DNA of 64,000 nt, taken from contig MARA01000006.1 in NCBI GenBank assembly GCA_001792895.1, positions 930,001 through 994,000 on the forward strand. The letters run 5' to 3'. A program made the translations under genes and the position numbers. Origin of the DNA: Lentinus brumalis (lineage: Eukaryota > Basidiomycota > Agaricomycetes > Polyporales > Polyporaceae). Below the pieces are notes generated by a model. The model was not told where the DNA came from and made no database searches. It saw only the letters and a program-made list of their open reading frames with translations. Below, piece after piece: positions 24,001 to 34,593 of the stretch (position 1 is the first letter of the stretch; each line of letters starts with the position of its first letter).

Positions 24001-24429
24001 TTGACATGCAGAGTGACCCTTCTTGGCCGCGTGCTGTCTGACGTTGACGAGTACACCCTCCGTGCGATGGATGAGGCCCATAAGAAGGCCGAAGCACGGA
24101 AGAATGGCCAACCTGAAGAGGATGACGAGGCGGACAACAACGACAAGGAGCCGAAGTTGACCGACCTAGAGCAGGTCAAGAGGAACCTTGATATACTGCA
24201 TGGGAAGATTGGTTGGTGTACTTCGCTTCGCGCTCGTGTGCCCGTTAGCTGACGCGACACTCTGACAGCGGACACCCGTGCTGCCCATCTCGACCGGTCT
24301 CGTGCGAAAGCGGCCCTGCAGCGGCTTTCGTTCCGCGTCCACTACCAACGCGTTGCAACTCTCAAGTCCGGTCGTGGAACAGGTCGCCCACGCACCATCA
24401 AGGGCTACTTTAACGGTGGCTCTTCGTGA
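21085..24429 (+). CDS. Large nuclear alpha-solenoid protein, possibly Nse6/SLF2 (CANIN)-like
   Basis: Seven exons: 21085..21478, 21532..22336, 22385..23061, 23114..23209, 23262..23529, 23580..24211 and 24269..24429, giving 1010 residues with no frame break. Residues 1-450 are disordered, Ser/Pro-rich and basic, with clusters KKPRLSSSS and RKPRKTD. From about residue 450 an ordered helical part begins (DPLAALLREKHREES, GMAAVRKADAAL) and continues as HEAT-like helices (LTAYLTTGFVSFLKAE, VVVPWLFEI, LSHVLVALARLGASQRVLD, ELIDILLALVLVGMDPMT). It closes with AAHLDRSRAKAALQRLSFRV. This order (disordered N-terminus, LLREK...GMAA box, helical C-terminus) is what I associate with the CANIN domain of SLF2/Nse6, which loads the Smc5/6 complex at DNA damage. 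That assignment rests on memory of the pattern and is tentative; the gene model itself is solid. Confidence 0.75.
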
Positions 24430-25207
24430 ACTTTTCTTGCCCCTTCTTGACCTTCTGCTCTTTCAATCTGCTGTGCTTCACGTTCCTGTGCCAGTCCCAT
24501 CAGTCCATCTTGTTCCGAGCCGCATCCTCGACATTTTTGCTACCCTACTGCGCTCTACACCTGTAATCTGTAGCGTATACCAGTTCTCTCACTAGTGCTA
24601 CACGTTATTGTTACAGTAAGTATATAGTTTCGTTCAAAGCGAATGGATTGCCCATGCTAGAGAAAGATGCCATGGCCGTTGTAATGGTCGTGCAATGCAG
24701 TCGATGAAATGCATTACCCAACCAGCTGCGGCCGCCAAATAGTATGTTGTACAGATTGACGACGTTCAACGCTCGACGTTCACGTTCAGCTCCGGACATG
24801 CGTGTGTATCGCGATATCGGTCAGCATGTTCGGCTCATCGAGTGACTACTACAATCAGCGGTGCCCGACGGCTTTAAAAATTCCGCTCGGGCTGTCGACG
24901 CCCTAAGGATGCCGCGAAGGCTTTATGCTCGGCACTGTCCCGTAAACGTTGTCTATGACGGCCGCCCATCTCCGCCCATATGTCGAGCAAGGCAACATGT
25001 ATTGATAAAAAAAGCGCAGGCCGCAAATGCAAGCCACCTCGTTGGCTGTCTGGATGGGAACAGGGCCCATTCTTACGCCAGTCAGTCGGAGTGGTGAAGC
25101 CTCGTCCCAGCCTGCCAGGGCAGGAGCAAGAGCCCTGTATAAGAAGGGGCGAACTCGGCGAGTCAGGATTGTCATACTCAAAACGAACCTCCTCGAAGCC
25201 GCTCGCA
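24430..25207. other. Intergenic region
   Basis: About 780 bases between the Nse6-like gene and the small secreted peptide gene. It holds the 3' end of the former and the promoter of the latter. No further gene is supported. Confidence 0.5.
25138..25143 (+). promoter_or_regulatory. TATA box of the small secreted peptide gene
   Basis: TATAAG, 65 bases upstream of the ATG at 25208 and the same spacing as in the AA9 gene. It supports this very short reading frame as a real, regulated gene. Confidence 0.5.
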
Positions 25208-25351
25208 ATGCAGCTCACCAACAAGCTCTTCCTGCTCATCGCGTTCTTTACTGTTCTCGCTGCAGCCATGCCAGCTGCCGAACCAGAGGCCCCCAGTAGC
25301 TGCACCTGCAGTGCCTGCCATTGCAGCCAACAGCGAAGCGACAGCGCCTGA
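25208..25351 (+). CDS. Small secreted peptide, Cys-rich or Ala/Pro-rich end depending on frame
   Basis: The continuous frame gives 47 residues: a clear signal peptide (MQLTNKLFLLIAFFTVLAAA), then MPAAEPEAP and a tail with four cysteines (SSCTCSACHCSQQ). If one base is removed from the five-C run at 25290-25294, the frame reads VAAPAVPAIAANSEATAPEH instead, an Ala/Pro-rich composition that continues PAAEPEA more naturally. Such tiny Ala/Pro peptides with the same kind of leader are common in mushroom genomes. Seen: signal peptide, TATA box upstream, two possible ends. Not known: function. It does not end in a CaaX box, so it is not a mushroom pheromone precursor. Confidence 0.5.
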   Translation: MQLTNKLFLLIAFFTVLAAAMPAAEPEAPSSCTCSACHCSQQRSDSA

Positions 25352-25680
25352 GCATGAGAGGCTATCGAGAACTGAGGAGAGGTCAGTCATGACGTCGAGA
25401 AACTCCAGAGAGTGTACTTACGCGGACCAGCAGAACCAGATATCAGAGACAACCGCTCTCCACTCAATCAGTCGACACAGGATCATTCATGGTGGAGAGA
25501 TAGGTCGTTGCAATGTGATGGGAGTAGATAACGAGCGTGCTCCCATTACTGTTCATCGCACTGTTCGCAAGAAATGTCGAAACCATCAGCCACGGGGGAG
25601 TCGGTTGGGCGGTGAATAGCCTCGTGTCATTAAGCGCTCATTCAGCGTCGAACCTAAGTACTTACACGTCACAATACTCT
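25352..25680. other. Intergenic region
   Basis: About 330 bases between the small peptide gene and the 3' end of the reductase gene. The alternative frame of the peptide gene could extend into it; otherwise nothing is seen. Confidence 0.4.
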
Positions 25681-28276
25681 TCACTCCTCGGCCACCACCA
25701 CCACACATTTACCAAAGTTCTTTCCGCTTTGCACATCCAGAATCGCCTCTCCGGCGTTCTCAAGCCCGCGAACGAGGTGCTCCTTGTACCTGATGTCCCC
25801 GCTCGCGACGCGGGGAACAAATTGCGAGTAGAACTCCTCCACGTACTTGCTGCGGAGGCTGCTCACGACAAAGCCGTGGATATGGATCTCTCGCGCTATG
25901 ATGTTGATCAAGTTGGCGACGCGGTAGGGGGTCTTGGTGTTGTATGCTGAGATCATGCCGCATTCCTAGAGAGCAGCGATTCGTCAGCCAGAGACGGCAA
26001 AATCCTCCAGTGTGCGTACGATGAACCGAGCGCCCTTGCCAGCGTACTCTATGGCGGCCTCCAATGTCTCGCCGCCGACGTTATCCCAGTAGCTGATAAG
26101 CCGCATTCGTCACCTTCAATGGAGACCAGCCCGACGACTCGACGTACATGTTGATGGGTCCCTCCTTTTCCAGGATCTTCCTGGTGCTGACCGTCTTGTA
26201 GTTGAATGCTACGTCCGCACCGATGGAAGTTGCAAAGGCGACTTTGTCATCAGAGCCAGCTGAAGCGATCACTTTGAGACCGTCCGCTTTGGCGAGCTGT
26301 ACGACAGTCCTACGTCAAATGGTTAGATTTGAAACGCGCGGAACTCATCGGAGTTGACTCACGCTCCTACAGGACCAGCAGCAGTAGAAACAAACACGAC
26401 GTCGCCCTGTGTCGATAGTCGGTCAGATTTGTCACTGGGAGCACCCAAGATGGGCAACTTGCCCTCTTAGGGAAGGCATATTCTTTCCACGCGTAGTACG
26501 CCGTTTCACCTAGGAGTGTATGCGTATCATGAGAAGCGTGAAACAAGGGAAGAACTCTAGGCACATACCCGGCATGCCACATACACCTATGTAAGCAGAC
26601 AACGGCAGGTTCAACTTGTTGTCAATGACACGGAAAGCCTGAGCGTCGTTCTGAACGGTATACTGGACAAAAGCTGGGCGTGAGCGTCAGATGCCGCTCC
26701 GTTACTGTCAGGGCTATAGCCAGAGACGCACGGTATATGCCGTACAGGTGGTCTCCTGACTTCACGGCCGGACTCTCTGAGCGGATAACGACGCCGACGC
26801 CGAAATTAGCGAGCCTGTGCCCGGAGATCGTGATCACGCCCCATGTCCTGCGGCCTCGACGCAACAAGGGTCACTTACGGCTCTCCGATCGCAAATGGGG
26901 CCTACAGAGAGAGGAGGTGTGTGAGGCACGTACACGGGCAGAGGGTCCGCTTAGGGGAATCTTAAGAATTTTGCTCTTCAAAATTCGCCAGCGCACTCGT
27001 AAGAGGATCACACTTTTGCGCTCTCTAGAGCATCTTAAGGTTGATAATTCTTAAGTGATTTCGATGAACAATCTCCGATAGCCGACAGTAGCCGACCGGT
27101 CCCAGGCCCTTCGTATACCATTTCTGGGGGGTCTGCATCCACAAATGGCCGCCCCTCAGCTGAAATTTGATGCAGGCTCTGCGTACGTTGGCGGAAATCC
27201 ATATCCATTCCATTTACGCTACTGATACATACATTCACATAGAACACACAACATGAAGACTACAGTATGGCAACAGCTTATAGTACCCTGCACGGCTCGG
27301 ATTTGAGTCAACGCCAATGCGAGTCGCTGGTTTGCGGCGAGGGATTGTTCTACGTGACAACGCACATTAGCAGAGTGTACAGGAACATCATAGGAAACCC
27401 TCGTACCTCCAAGAAATACGTCGGCGAGAGACAGAAGCATAGAAAACAAAGACACAGGCTCGTCAGGCCCTGAGCGCGATGCATGGCGACGAGAGTGACG
27501 TGGCAGTCAACGAGCAGGCAGCAAGGAGGGCGGGCATGAGTAAAGAGATAACAGCGAGTAACGAGAGCGATCCACAGAGAGCCCAGGTCGCCTGGAGAGC
27601 TTCGGAAGGGACTGCAGAAAGGAGGAGGCTTGAAGTGTGGTCGCCTGCAAGTGGGAGAAGGTGGACGAAGGAAGCAAAGGAGGACGAGTCCCCAGAGCGC
27701 CATCGTCTCCCCAAAGTCGAACTGTGGGAACCTCCCACGCCGGCACCCGGATATCCGTCCGGCCGAGAGCTTCCAGGACCGGCCCTCTCAAGAGCTCGTT
27801 GAAAGCAATCGGCGCCGAGGTCTTGACTCATCGGCTCGAAAGTCGGCTGCTCGCCGTTTCGCATCAGACATTCTGATTCTCGAATTTCAACGTGCTCTCA
27901 AGAAATTGGGTTTTAAAGATCCCAAAGTTCGCCGAAACTTGAAACTCACTCCAACCGCCGTTTGGCCGTGTAGTAGGACGAAGAGGGAATGGACACCAAC
28001 AATATAGGTTGAAATCTCGGCATGGCGCATGCGGCCACGCAGGTACGGGTCGATCGAGAGCACGAGGACTTTGACGAGGAAGCCGCCCTGCAAGGCGACG
28101 TTTTCGAGGTCAATCTTGCTGGACTCGTCGTATACGGTCGTCTTTCCTGGGACGGGATATCCTGTGGGTAGTCCGTTCGTTTGTCACTGTGGCGGACATA
28201 TGATTTCAGTGAGGGATCAGTACATACCTTCAGGGACCTCGTTGAAGAGCAAACGGCCGTTCGTCACAGGAGCCAT
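25681..28276 (-). CDS. NADP-dependent medium-chain reductase (alkenal/prostaglandin reductase type)
   Basis: Ten exons: complement(25681..25965, 26020..26092, 26148..26309, 26363..26406, 26463..26509, 26569..26673, 26732..26814, 26879..26901, 28001..28161, 28228..28276), 343 residues, no break. The MDR-superfamily reductase subfamily without structural zinc is recognised from SIDPYLRGRM, IGEPLANFGVGVV, YIGVCGMPGETAYYAW, VVFVSTAAGPVGATVVQLAK (Rossmann fold and cofactor loop), VIASAGSDDKV and INIYWDNVGGETLEA. Relatives reduce the C=C bond of alpha,beta-unsaturated aldehydes or ketones with NADPH in the cytosol; the substrate here is unknown. Two oddities: intron 2 is 1099 bases instead of about 55, and intron 5 uses a GC donor (GCAAGT at 26457-26462) instead of GT. 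Confidence 0.9.
26902..28000 (-). other. 1.1-kb intron of the reductase gene, probable insertion
   Basis: The exons on both sides join in frame as HAEISTYI / APFAIGEPLANFG, so the 1099 bases between them must be spliced out. All other introns of this gene are near 50-60 bases. Several short frames inside show no recognised protein. No clear terminal repeats or target duplication flank it, so the source element is not identified. Confidence 0.7.
26961..27055. repeat. Short inverted repeat inside the enlarged intron
   Basis: CTTAAGAATT at 26961-26970 is repeated as its reverse complement AATTCTTAAG at 27046-27055, with another CTTAAG-type core between. This could form a hairpin of about 95 bases, resembling the end of a miniature element. 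Too short to assign to a family. Confidence 0.4.
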
Positions 28277-29076
28277 GTTACAGTACTGTTTGTCGAGTTA
28301 AGGGAGTCTCGGGCCTTCAGTGCGAGAGGAAGCAGGTCAGAGAACGAATGTGGCTAGCGGAGAGGGACTCGAGCTACATATATCAGAGACGTGTGAGAGA
28401 TTCTCGAGCTCACCCAGGGGTGATTCTGCCTCTCATCATGCTTCTCGATGGCGTCAGAAATTCCAAGGCCATCCCTGGCCATCCCGCCTTGAACGCGAAC
28501 GCTTGACAAAGCTGAAGGTCCGAGTTCCTGACTGTTGCACTCGAGCCCAATCCGGCTGCCATCTCACCAACTGGCAGGAGGACCGACCCGCTCCCAACGG
28601 TTGTTTCGTAGTCTGTCAGTGTGAGTAAGTACTGGGCTGGTGTGACTGGAAGGAAGCCACCTACGCCCTCCTACGCCCACATGCGTCGCATCCGAACAGG
28701 TCAGAACTCTCAGCGCTGTGCGCCCATAGCGCTGGCGCAGATTCGTTTGGCCTTTGCCGTACCCGAAGACGCCGCTAAGTCAGTCGACGGTACCTAGTAC
28801 TGAGCCATAGCCCCTCCATGCAAACCTCAGGCTGGTCACGGAATCGAGGTCAAATCAAGATGAATAGCGGATGAATCAGAGAGGAATACGAGCGTGCCCG
28901 CAGCACCATGAGCACGCTGCCTACCGACGCTCCCCCTGCCGCACACAGCGACGAAATCAGGATATGATAGATGTGAATACTCGTACACGATACTAGGTAC
29001 AGTCCAGAGCATGCACGAAACGAAAGCGACTGCACAATGCGGATCAAAGCACGACAAACCCCACAACCCAGCGGCC
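28277..29076. other. Intergenic region
   Basis: About 800 bases between the reductase start and the CLASP stop codon, both minus strand. The part from about 28945 to 29076 is the 3' flank of CLASP, which is copied in inverted orientation near 34.9-35.0 kb. The rest holds the reductase promoter. No gene is supported. Confidence 0.5.
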
Positions 29077-31645
29077 CTAAGCATGCACGCTCCTCGAGAA
29101 CAGCGGCTCGACCACAGGCACAGGCGGGAACATTTCCTCCCCGTCGTCCGCCTCGCACGCGTCCCCGATCAGCATACTCTCCTCCTCGTCCAGCTCCGCC
29201 ATCGACTCGAGCGCAGACCCGCCGTGCATCGAGAAGAAGCCGCGCTGGATGGACGCAACGAGCGCAGATATCGGCGTCTGCTCCACCTCTGCCACCCGCC
29301 GCGGCCGGTGCTCGGGCGTCGCGATGTGCGGTTCGGGGACGATGTCGACAAGGGGTGGTGTGCGGGTGCCGTCCGCGGAGCTTGTTCGGGACGATGGGAG
29401 CGGGACTTGGACGGGTGAGAGCGGTCTGGACACTGGGGCGGGCGCAGCAGCTTGCTCAGGTTTCGATGGCGCAGGGACGGGCGCGAGGACTTCCTTCTCC
29501 GGCGTGTCGAGGCAGATGAGTGCGGGGGGAGACGGCTCCTCTACGTAAACCGGCGTGACCTTCGGTGTCTCGGGGAGCGGCACCTCCGCCGCGGCCACGA
29601 CCTCCACAACCTCAGGAACGTCCGGCGACGTCCGCGCCTTGCTCGGCACCTTCTGATCCTCCTTCGCCGCGGCTTTCTCGCTGTTCTTCGTGTGCATGCG
29701 GTTTGTCTTGTCCCGCATCGTCACCGTCGGTCCAGGACCATGACGGGAAGCAGCCGCGGGAGCCGCGGCCGCCATCTTCGTCGACGGCTTCCTCTCCCGT
29801 GCCTTCTCCTGGTCCCTGGCTTGGATCCTCTCCTTCTCGCGCTCATCCCTCGACTGCGTCCTGGTCCGCCGCTCCTCCTTCTCAACGGCCGCCTTCTCAG
29901 CCGTCCTCGCCCTCGAGCTTGCCGTAGCCTGAACCGTCGACGCTGTCGCTATTCTGCTGGCTCGAGCAGGAGCAGCAGCAGCAGGCTTCGACGATGCACC
30001 AACAGAGGACGCAAGCTTCTTCACGCGAACAGGCTCCTCCCTGCCAGCGGCGCCCAAATGCAGCGGTATAGCCGGCGTAGACCTGCTCGTGGAGATGACC
30101 CGCGGACGGATCGGGATCGGAGGCTTCGAAACCGCTACAGGAGCCTTCGCTTTGTCCTCCACGGGCGGCGCCGGCTCGGGCTCGGGCATCCGGGGTACAC
30201 GTCGCGCGCCGCCCATGACCCGCTCCTTCTTCTCTGCCCCCGAGCCATCGTCCGCGCTGGTGGGCTTGAACATGAAGGGACGGATGGGCCCCGAACGCAC
30301 GGCGGTCGTCGAAGAGCCGGCCTGTGCGATATCGGGTCTCAGCACCCGCTGCGGGCCCGACCCCGGTCGCTCCGACGGGGCGTGCTGGGGGAAATAGAGC
30401 TCTGCTGCAGACATTGGCCTTTGCGGGCCTGTATGCGCCGGGATCAAGTCCGGAGGAGGCATGTCGACCTTGAGCCTTCTGGGCTCCTCACGCACTGGCC
30501 GGCGGGGTCCGTTGTGTGCAGCGGCGGATGCGATGGGAACTACCTCGGGCGTGGGTGCCCGCAGGGGTCGCCTGGGAGGTGCTGCCTCTGCGGTGGCGTG
30601 TGAGGTAGACAGCGTACGGACGTGCTTACCCGGATGCTGCGAGGCGGTGGTGGTGGTACTGGAGGAGGGTTTGGTGATGCTGGAAGAGGGCTTTGATGAG
30701 TGGGTCGTAACGCGGGACTCGCTTTGTGTCGACTGGACGGACTGCGAGGAGGTCGGCCGGGATGGTGGTTGCGAGCCATTTGAGGCGGGCACAACGGTGG
30801 TAGCCTTGATGTCTAGGTACTTGCGCGTCCTCTGGTCCAGTGGGTCGACAAAGCTGACCCAGTGACGTCTGAGTACGCAGCAAACGCTCACAGCAAAGGA
30901 AAGACTCACCTGGGCAGCCGCTTCGGCAGCAGGATCTTGTACGCCTCGAAGATCTTCTTCGCCACCTTGCGCACGTCCGCGTTTGCGTCGACAGCGGTCG
31001 AGCGGATAGTCGCCTCAATCTCCTTCGCCCGACTCTCCTTCTCCAGGTCCGGCGGGTTGAAGCTCTTCATGCACAACATCAACGTCTCCGCGGCGCCCAG
31101 CCGGAGCGACACAGACTTGTCTTTGACAGACTCGGCCGCGTAATGGATGATGATCGGAGCCTGCGTGTACTCGACGAGTGCCGCAATGCATGCCTTCGCG
31201 CGAGTGATGTAGACTTTGTTCGTGCGCGTGCACAGATTGAGCACGGTGGGCACGTAGTGCGGGATGAGCGGCTCGAAGGAGCTCCCCAGCGCGGTGACAG
31301 CGGTGGTTATGAAATCAGTCGCATTACCGGAGAGCCGAGTGCGTTCAGAGTTAATGGCGGAGATAACAGGGCGCGCAGAAGAGCGTAGAGCGGCGACGAG
31401 GTCGTCGGGGTAGTTGTTGGCATTGCCATTGCAGAGGGCGGCGAAGCGGTTGAGGGCGTGGCCTATCGAGTCCCACGTCTCCTCGGTCTCGGTAACAGAC
31501 AGCGCATCTTTTACAGATGCTAGCTCGTCGTGCAAATGAGAGAGGGTGTAGCACTGATGTCCGGTTGCATATTCAGGGACGGAATGGCGATTGGGACGTT
31601 TCGCAGACTCACCTCGATGGATGTCAAAGTAGCTTTTGGAGGCAT
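29077..31645 (-). CDS. CLASP-type microtubule protein (CLASP N-terminal/TOG domain)
   Basis: Exons complement(29077..30868, 30910..31553, 31613..31645) give 822 residues. Residues about 10-240 are a helical TOG/CLASP_N domain (YTLSHLHDELASVKDALS, WDSIGHALNRFAALC, SLRLGAAETLMLCMKSF, ADVRKVAKKIFEAYKILLP, then FVDPLDQRTRKYLD). The rest is a Ser/Pro/Arg/Lys-rich linker of the microtubule-binding type. A conserved-looking C-terminal piece follows (ISALVASIQRGFFSMHGGSA with an acidic DEEES stretch). CLASPs bind tubulin, track plus ends and stabilise microtubules in spindle and cortex. Yeast and animal CLASPs have two or more TOG domains; only one is seen here, so this is a shorter fungal form. The 3' end is duplicated in inverted orientation at about 34594-35015. 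Confidence 0.88.
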
Positions 31646-32021
31646 GTACTTGCAAACTTCAATTCCTTGCAGCTATGTGCGTCGTCGGTGTTCTTCAGCA
31701 CAGCGTGTAGGGTAGCGCGACAGGGTGCAAAAGACGAGGACGGAGAAGAGGAGGAAGTGGGAGGAAGCAGCATGTGCAGACGCCTGTCTGGTTCAATACA
31801 GAAATTCACGTGACCGCGGCGTCGTGTTCTTAGGCGCCGGCCATCCATTGCTCTCCCGAAGGCTCCAAGCTCAAGTCCGATATCTCTAGTCAGAACTTCG
31901 CCTGAAGACGCCGCTGTGGATATGATGGGGTGCTGTCATAAACGAATAAACTAGCAATACAGTACATGCGTATAGCGTAACAAAGTGTCCAGTATTCCAG
32001 CAATCGTCGCGTCACCGCCGT
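31646..32021. other. Intergenic region
   Basis: About 380 bases between the CLASP start and the stop codon of the OM14-like gene, both minus strand. It holds the CLASP promoter. No further features. Confidence 0.45.
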
Positions 32022-32986
32022 TTAGTGGTGCTTGGAACGGTAACGCTCAGCAAGGAAGCTACAGAACGCGTGTGAGTATTCATCCAGCCGATATGAATGG
32101 AGGAATGCACATACCCCTCGCCAGTCCAGAGCGTCAGGAGACCAACGGTCACCGCGGAGACGGTGCGCCTGTCCCAAGAAGGCCTATCCCAGTTCTTGTA
32201 CGAGAAGTAGCCAACGGCGCCGAGGACAGCCGTGTTCACTGCAAAGTGGTCAATGCAAGCTCTTCTATGTGCGGCGATTGATACTCACAGACACCGAGGA
32301 GACCGCCGAGAACACCAGGACGGAGGATGTGCTCGCGAGCAGCGCGGTAGAGGGCAGCTCCTTCCTTCTTTGCCTTTTGAGCTTCGCGCTGGCCACGGGG
32401 GGTCTCGCGGTACTTCTCTGCCGCATAACCCTCGGCACTGAGGAGAGTCAAGGCACCAGCGACTGCGGAAGCAATTGCGCGAGTGTCACGGCGGAGATGG
32501 GGCTTCGTGTAGAAGGTGTATGCGGCGCCCGAGATGAGGCCAATGTTGACTGGAAGCAGTCAGTTTTAGGTGACGGTCACACGACATAAGAAAAGTACGC
32601 ACTGAGACCGAGGAGGCCACCAGCGATAGCGGGGTGGAACAGGTACTGCTTGGCGACATTGAAGAGGTAGGAGCCCTCCTGCTCTACCTCGTCGAGATAG
32701 CGACGGCGCTTGCTGGGAGTCGACGGGGGCGCAGCGTCGGAGGGAATGTCCTTGACGGACGTCGTCGTTGCGGGGTGGCTCTTGAAGTCGGGGGAAACGA
32801 TGTTGAGCTTCGCGGCGTCATCGGCGATGTTGTCCGCGCTAGGGGGCTCGGTTGTGAGGAGGGCGGGGTCGGGATGGGGCTGGTTTATGAGGTTAGGACC
32901 TTCCCAAGGCGGGGGAAATCTGGAGGAAGAGATACCTGTTGAGACGGAGGAGGCGCGTTGTGAGCAGCAACGGAAGCGTACGACAT
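32022..32986 (-). CDS. OM14-type mitochondrial outer-membrane protein
   Basis: Exons complement(32022..32058, 32115..32238, 32289..32549, 32603..32879, 32936..32986) give 249 residues. After a polar N-terminus there are three similar blocks. Each pairs an amphipathic stretch with a glycine-rich membrane segment: QYLFHPAIAGGLLGLINIGL, EHILRPGVLGGLLGVLNTAVLG and the helix TVSAVTVGLLTLWTGEGF. This R/HP-G-GGLLG...N pattern and the length fit the fungal OM14 C-terminal domain family. In yeast Om14 is a receptor for the nascent-chain complex, bringing ribosomes to the mitochondrial surface. The protein ends in a short basic tail (LAERYRSKHH). The assignment is from pattern recognition; the gene model is consistent throughout. 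Confidence 0.8.
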
Positions 32987-33110
32987 GGCTGAGGATGGAT
33001 TCGAGAGACAGACGGGCGATAAGTAGGGATGGGGCGCGACGCCTCCAGGCGGGGTATAAGTAGGCGTAGGCCATGACATCATCGTTCGCTTGCCGCGACG
33101 TACGTCACCA

Positions 33111-34433
33111 TCAGAGCACGAATCCGGCGCGTGCAAACTCGTCCTCCACTGCAAAGGCACAGGCGCCGGTGTAGAAGGCTCTGCCCCCGACGCGCACCCT
33201 CTCGGCCCCTGCGCTGCTCCCCGTGAACGCCCCCGCCTCGCCGCCCCGCCGCGCAGACAGCACCGAGTCGAACCGCACCCGCTCCCCCGCCCCCAGCAGC
33301 CCCTTGGCGCGCGCCAGGGCAACGCGCGCGGAAACACCCGAGCCCGTTGGCGACCTGTCCACCGCCTGGTCTGCGTAGAAACATACGCCCAGCCGTCCCT
33401 CGGCCTCCCCGCCCAGCCCAGCCCGGCCCTCGCCATCGTCCACCACGATCACCCCATACAGGTACTCCAGCTCCTCCGCCAGCCCGTGCCCGCGAACACC
33501 TCCTTCTGTGCCCCGACCAGCTGCTTCACCACCGCCGTCGCCCTGTCCAACCGCTTCATGTCCACCCCGCCCTCTCGGATACGCTCGAACCCGAGCTCCG
33601 TCTCCTGCACGACCACATAGAACGCGCCGCCGTATGCGACGTCCACCGTGACTGCACTCCGGCCGGCGACGCGCAACTCCGGCCACCGCAATCCCTCCGG
33701 CACCTCGACCACCACGTCCGTAGCGGCCGCAAAGCTCCGGACGCTCACGAACTGCACGTCTCTCCCCGGGTCTGACCGCACTCTCTCTCCTTCGCGGACG
33801 CTCGGCACCGTCACGTCCACGACCCCGCACGGCGCGTGCAACCGGATCCTGCTCTCCCCCTTCCCTCGTCGAACAGGACGTGCTTCCGTCTCGGAAACAC
33901 GGACAGGTCCTCGGTGTCCACGAGGAACCGGCCCAGCGCAATCGTCGCGTGTCCGCACATCGTCGAGTAGCCCTCTGCGTACAGTGTGAGGCTGCGTATA
34001 TGTATGCACGTTCAGCTGTCCTCGTACCGTTGTGGCAGAACAGCACTCCGACGTCTGCCTCTCCGCTTTGCGTCTTCTCCGTTTCGGACACGATTATCGC
34101 CCCGTACATGTCGTGGTGCCCTCGTGGCTCCCGTATCAAGCTGCGTGGTCGTCAGCCCGTATCCCACGCAATCGAGTACCATGCGCGTTACCATTGCCTG
34201 ATGTGGTCCAAGTGCTCGCGTGCGTATGCTCGTTTCTCCAGGAGGGTTCGTCCCTGCAGCGGCGGATACCCTTGCACAACGATCCTCGTCGGCTGTGGAC
34301 TCGTAAGAACGCTGCCAATCTGCCAATCCATGCACCTAATCACCTCTCCACCAGTGTGCATCTCCACCGTCTTGATCACAGGCGTGCCGTCCAGGGAGTA
34401 CTCTCCTGCTGAGATCTGCGCGTGTAGGTCCAT
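33111..34433 (-). CDS. trans-3-hydroxy-L-proline dehydratase (proline racemase family) with two apparent one-base frameshifts
   Basis: Exons complement(33111..33974, 34028..34140, 34192..34292, 34344..34433), about 389 residues once two missing bases are allowed for. The first active-site Cys is Cys108 in STMCGHATIALG. The second position, Cys in racemases and epimerases, is Thr (about 312) in DRSPTGSG. Cys plus Thr marks the dehydratases that turn trans-3-hydroxy-L-proline into pyrroline-2-carboxylate. In exon 4 the frame shifts at the C runs 33856-33860 and 33489-33491. The second copy of this gene has six and four bases where this one has five and three, so the breaks are seen directly by comparison. 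Adding both makes exon 4 fit exactly. Either two consensus errors or recent inactivation. Confidence 0.88.
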
Positions 34434-34593
34434 GTCGCTCTGTGGGTTGCAGGCAAGTAGTCGTCGTGGCCTGTGAGTTGAGAAAGCACTCGACTTATCA
34501 GCACACCGTGGGCCGTGGCACAAGGACAACTCAGGAATGCCCAGGACGGTCCGAAGCGGTCCGAGTATTCGCAGTCGAGGTACCTGGGAGACT

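Noticed and set aside
29452..30603. Long plus-strand open frame of 383 codons opposite the CLASP gene
   Set aside because: It is the shadow of the CLASP exon on the other strand: Arg/Leu-rich, no domain, no introns or start context. The minus-strand reading has a recognisable TOG domain and splice sites.
33111..34139. Continuous 342-codon minus frame over the dehydratase gene
   Set aside because: It joins the true exon 3 frame, an unspliced intron and the wrong frame between the two missing bases. Its middle (Arg/Gly-rich) is out of frame, as shown by copy 2.
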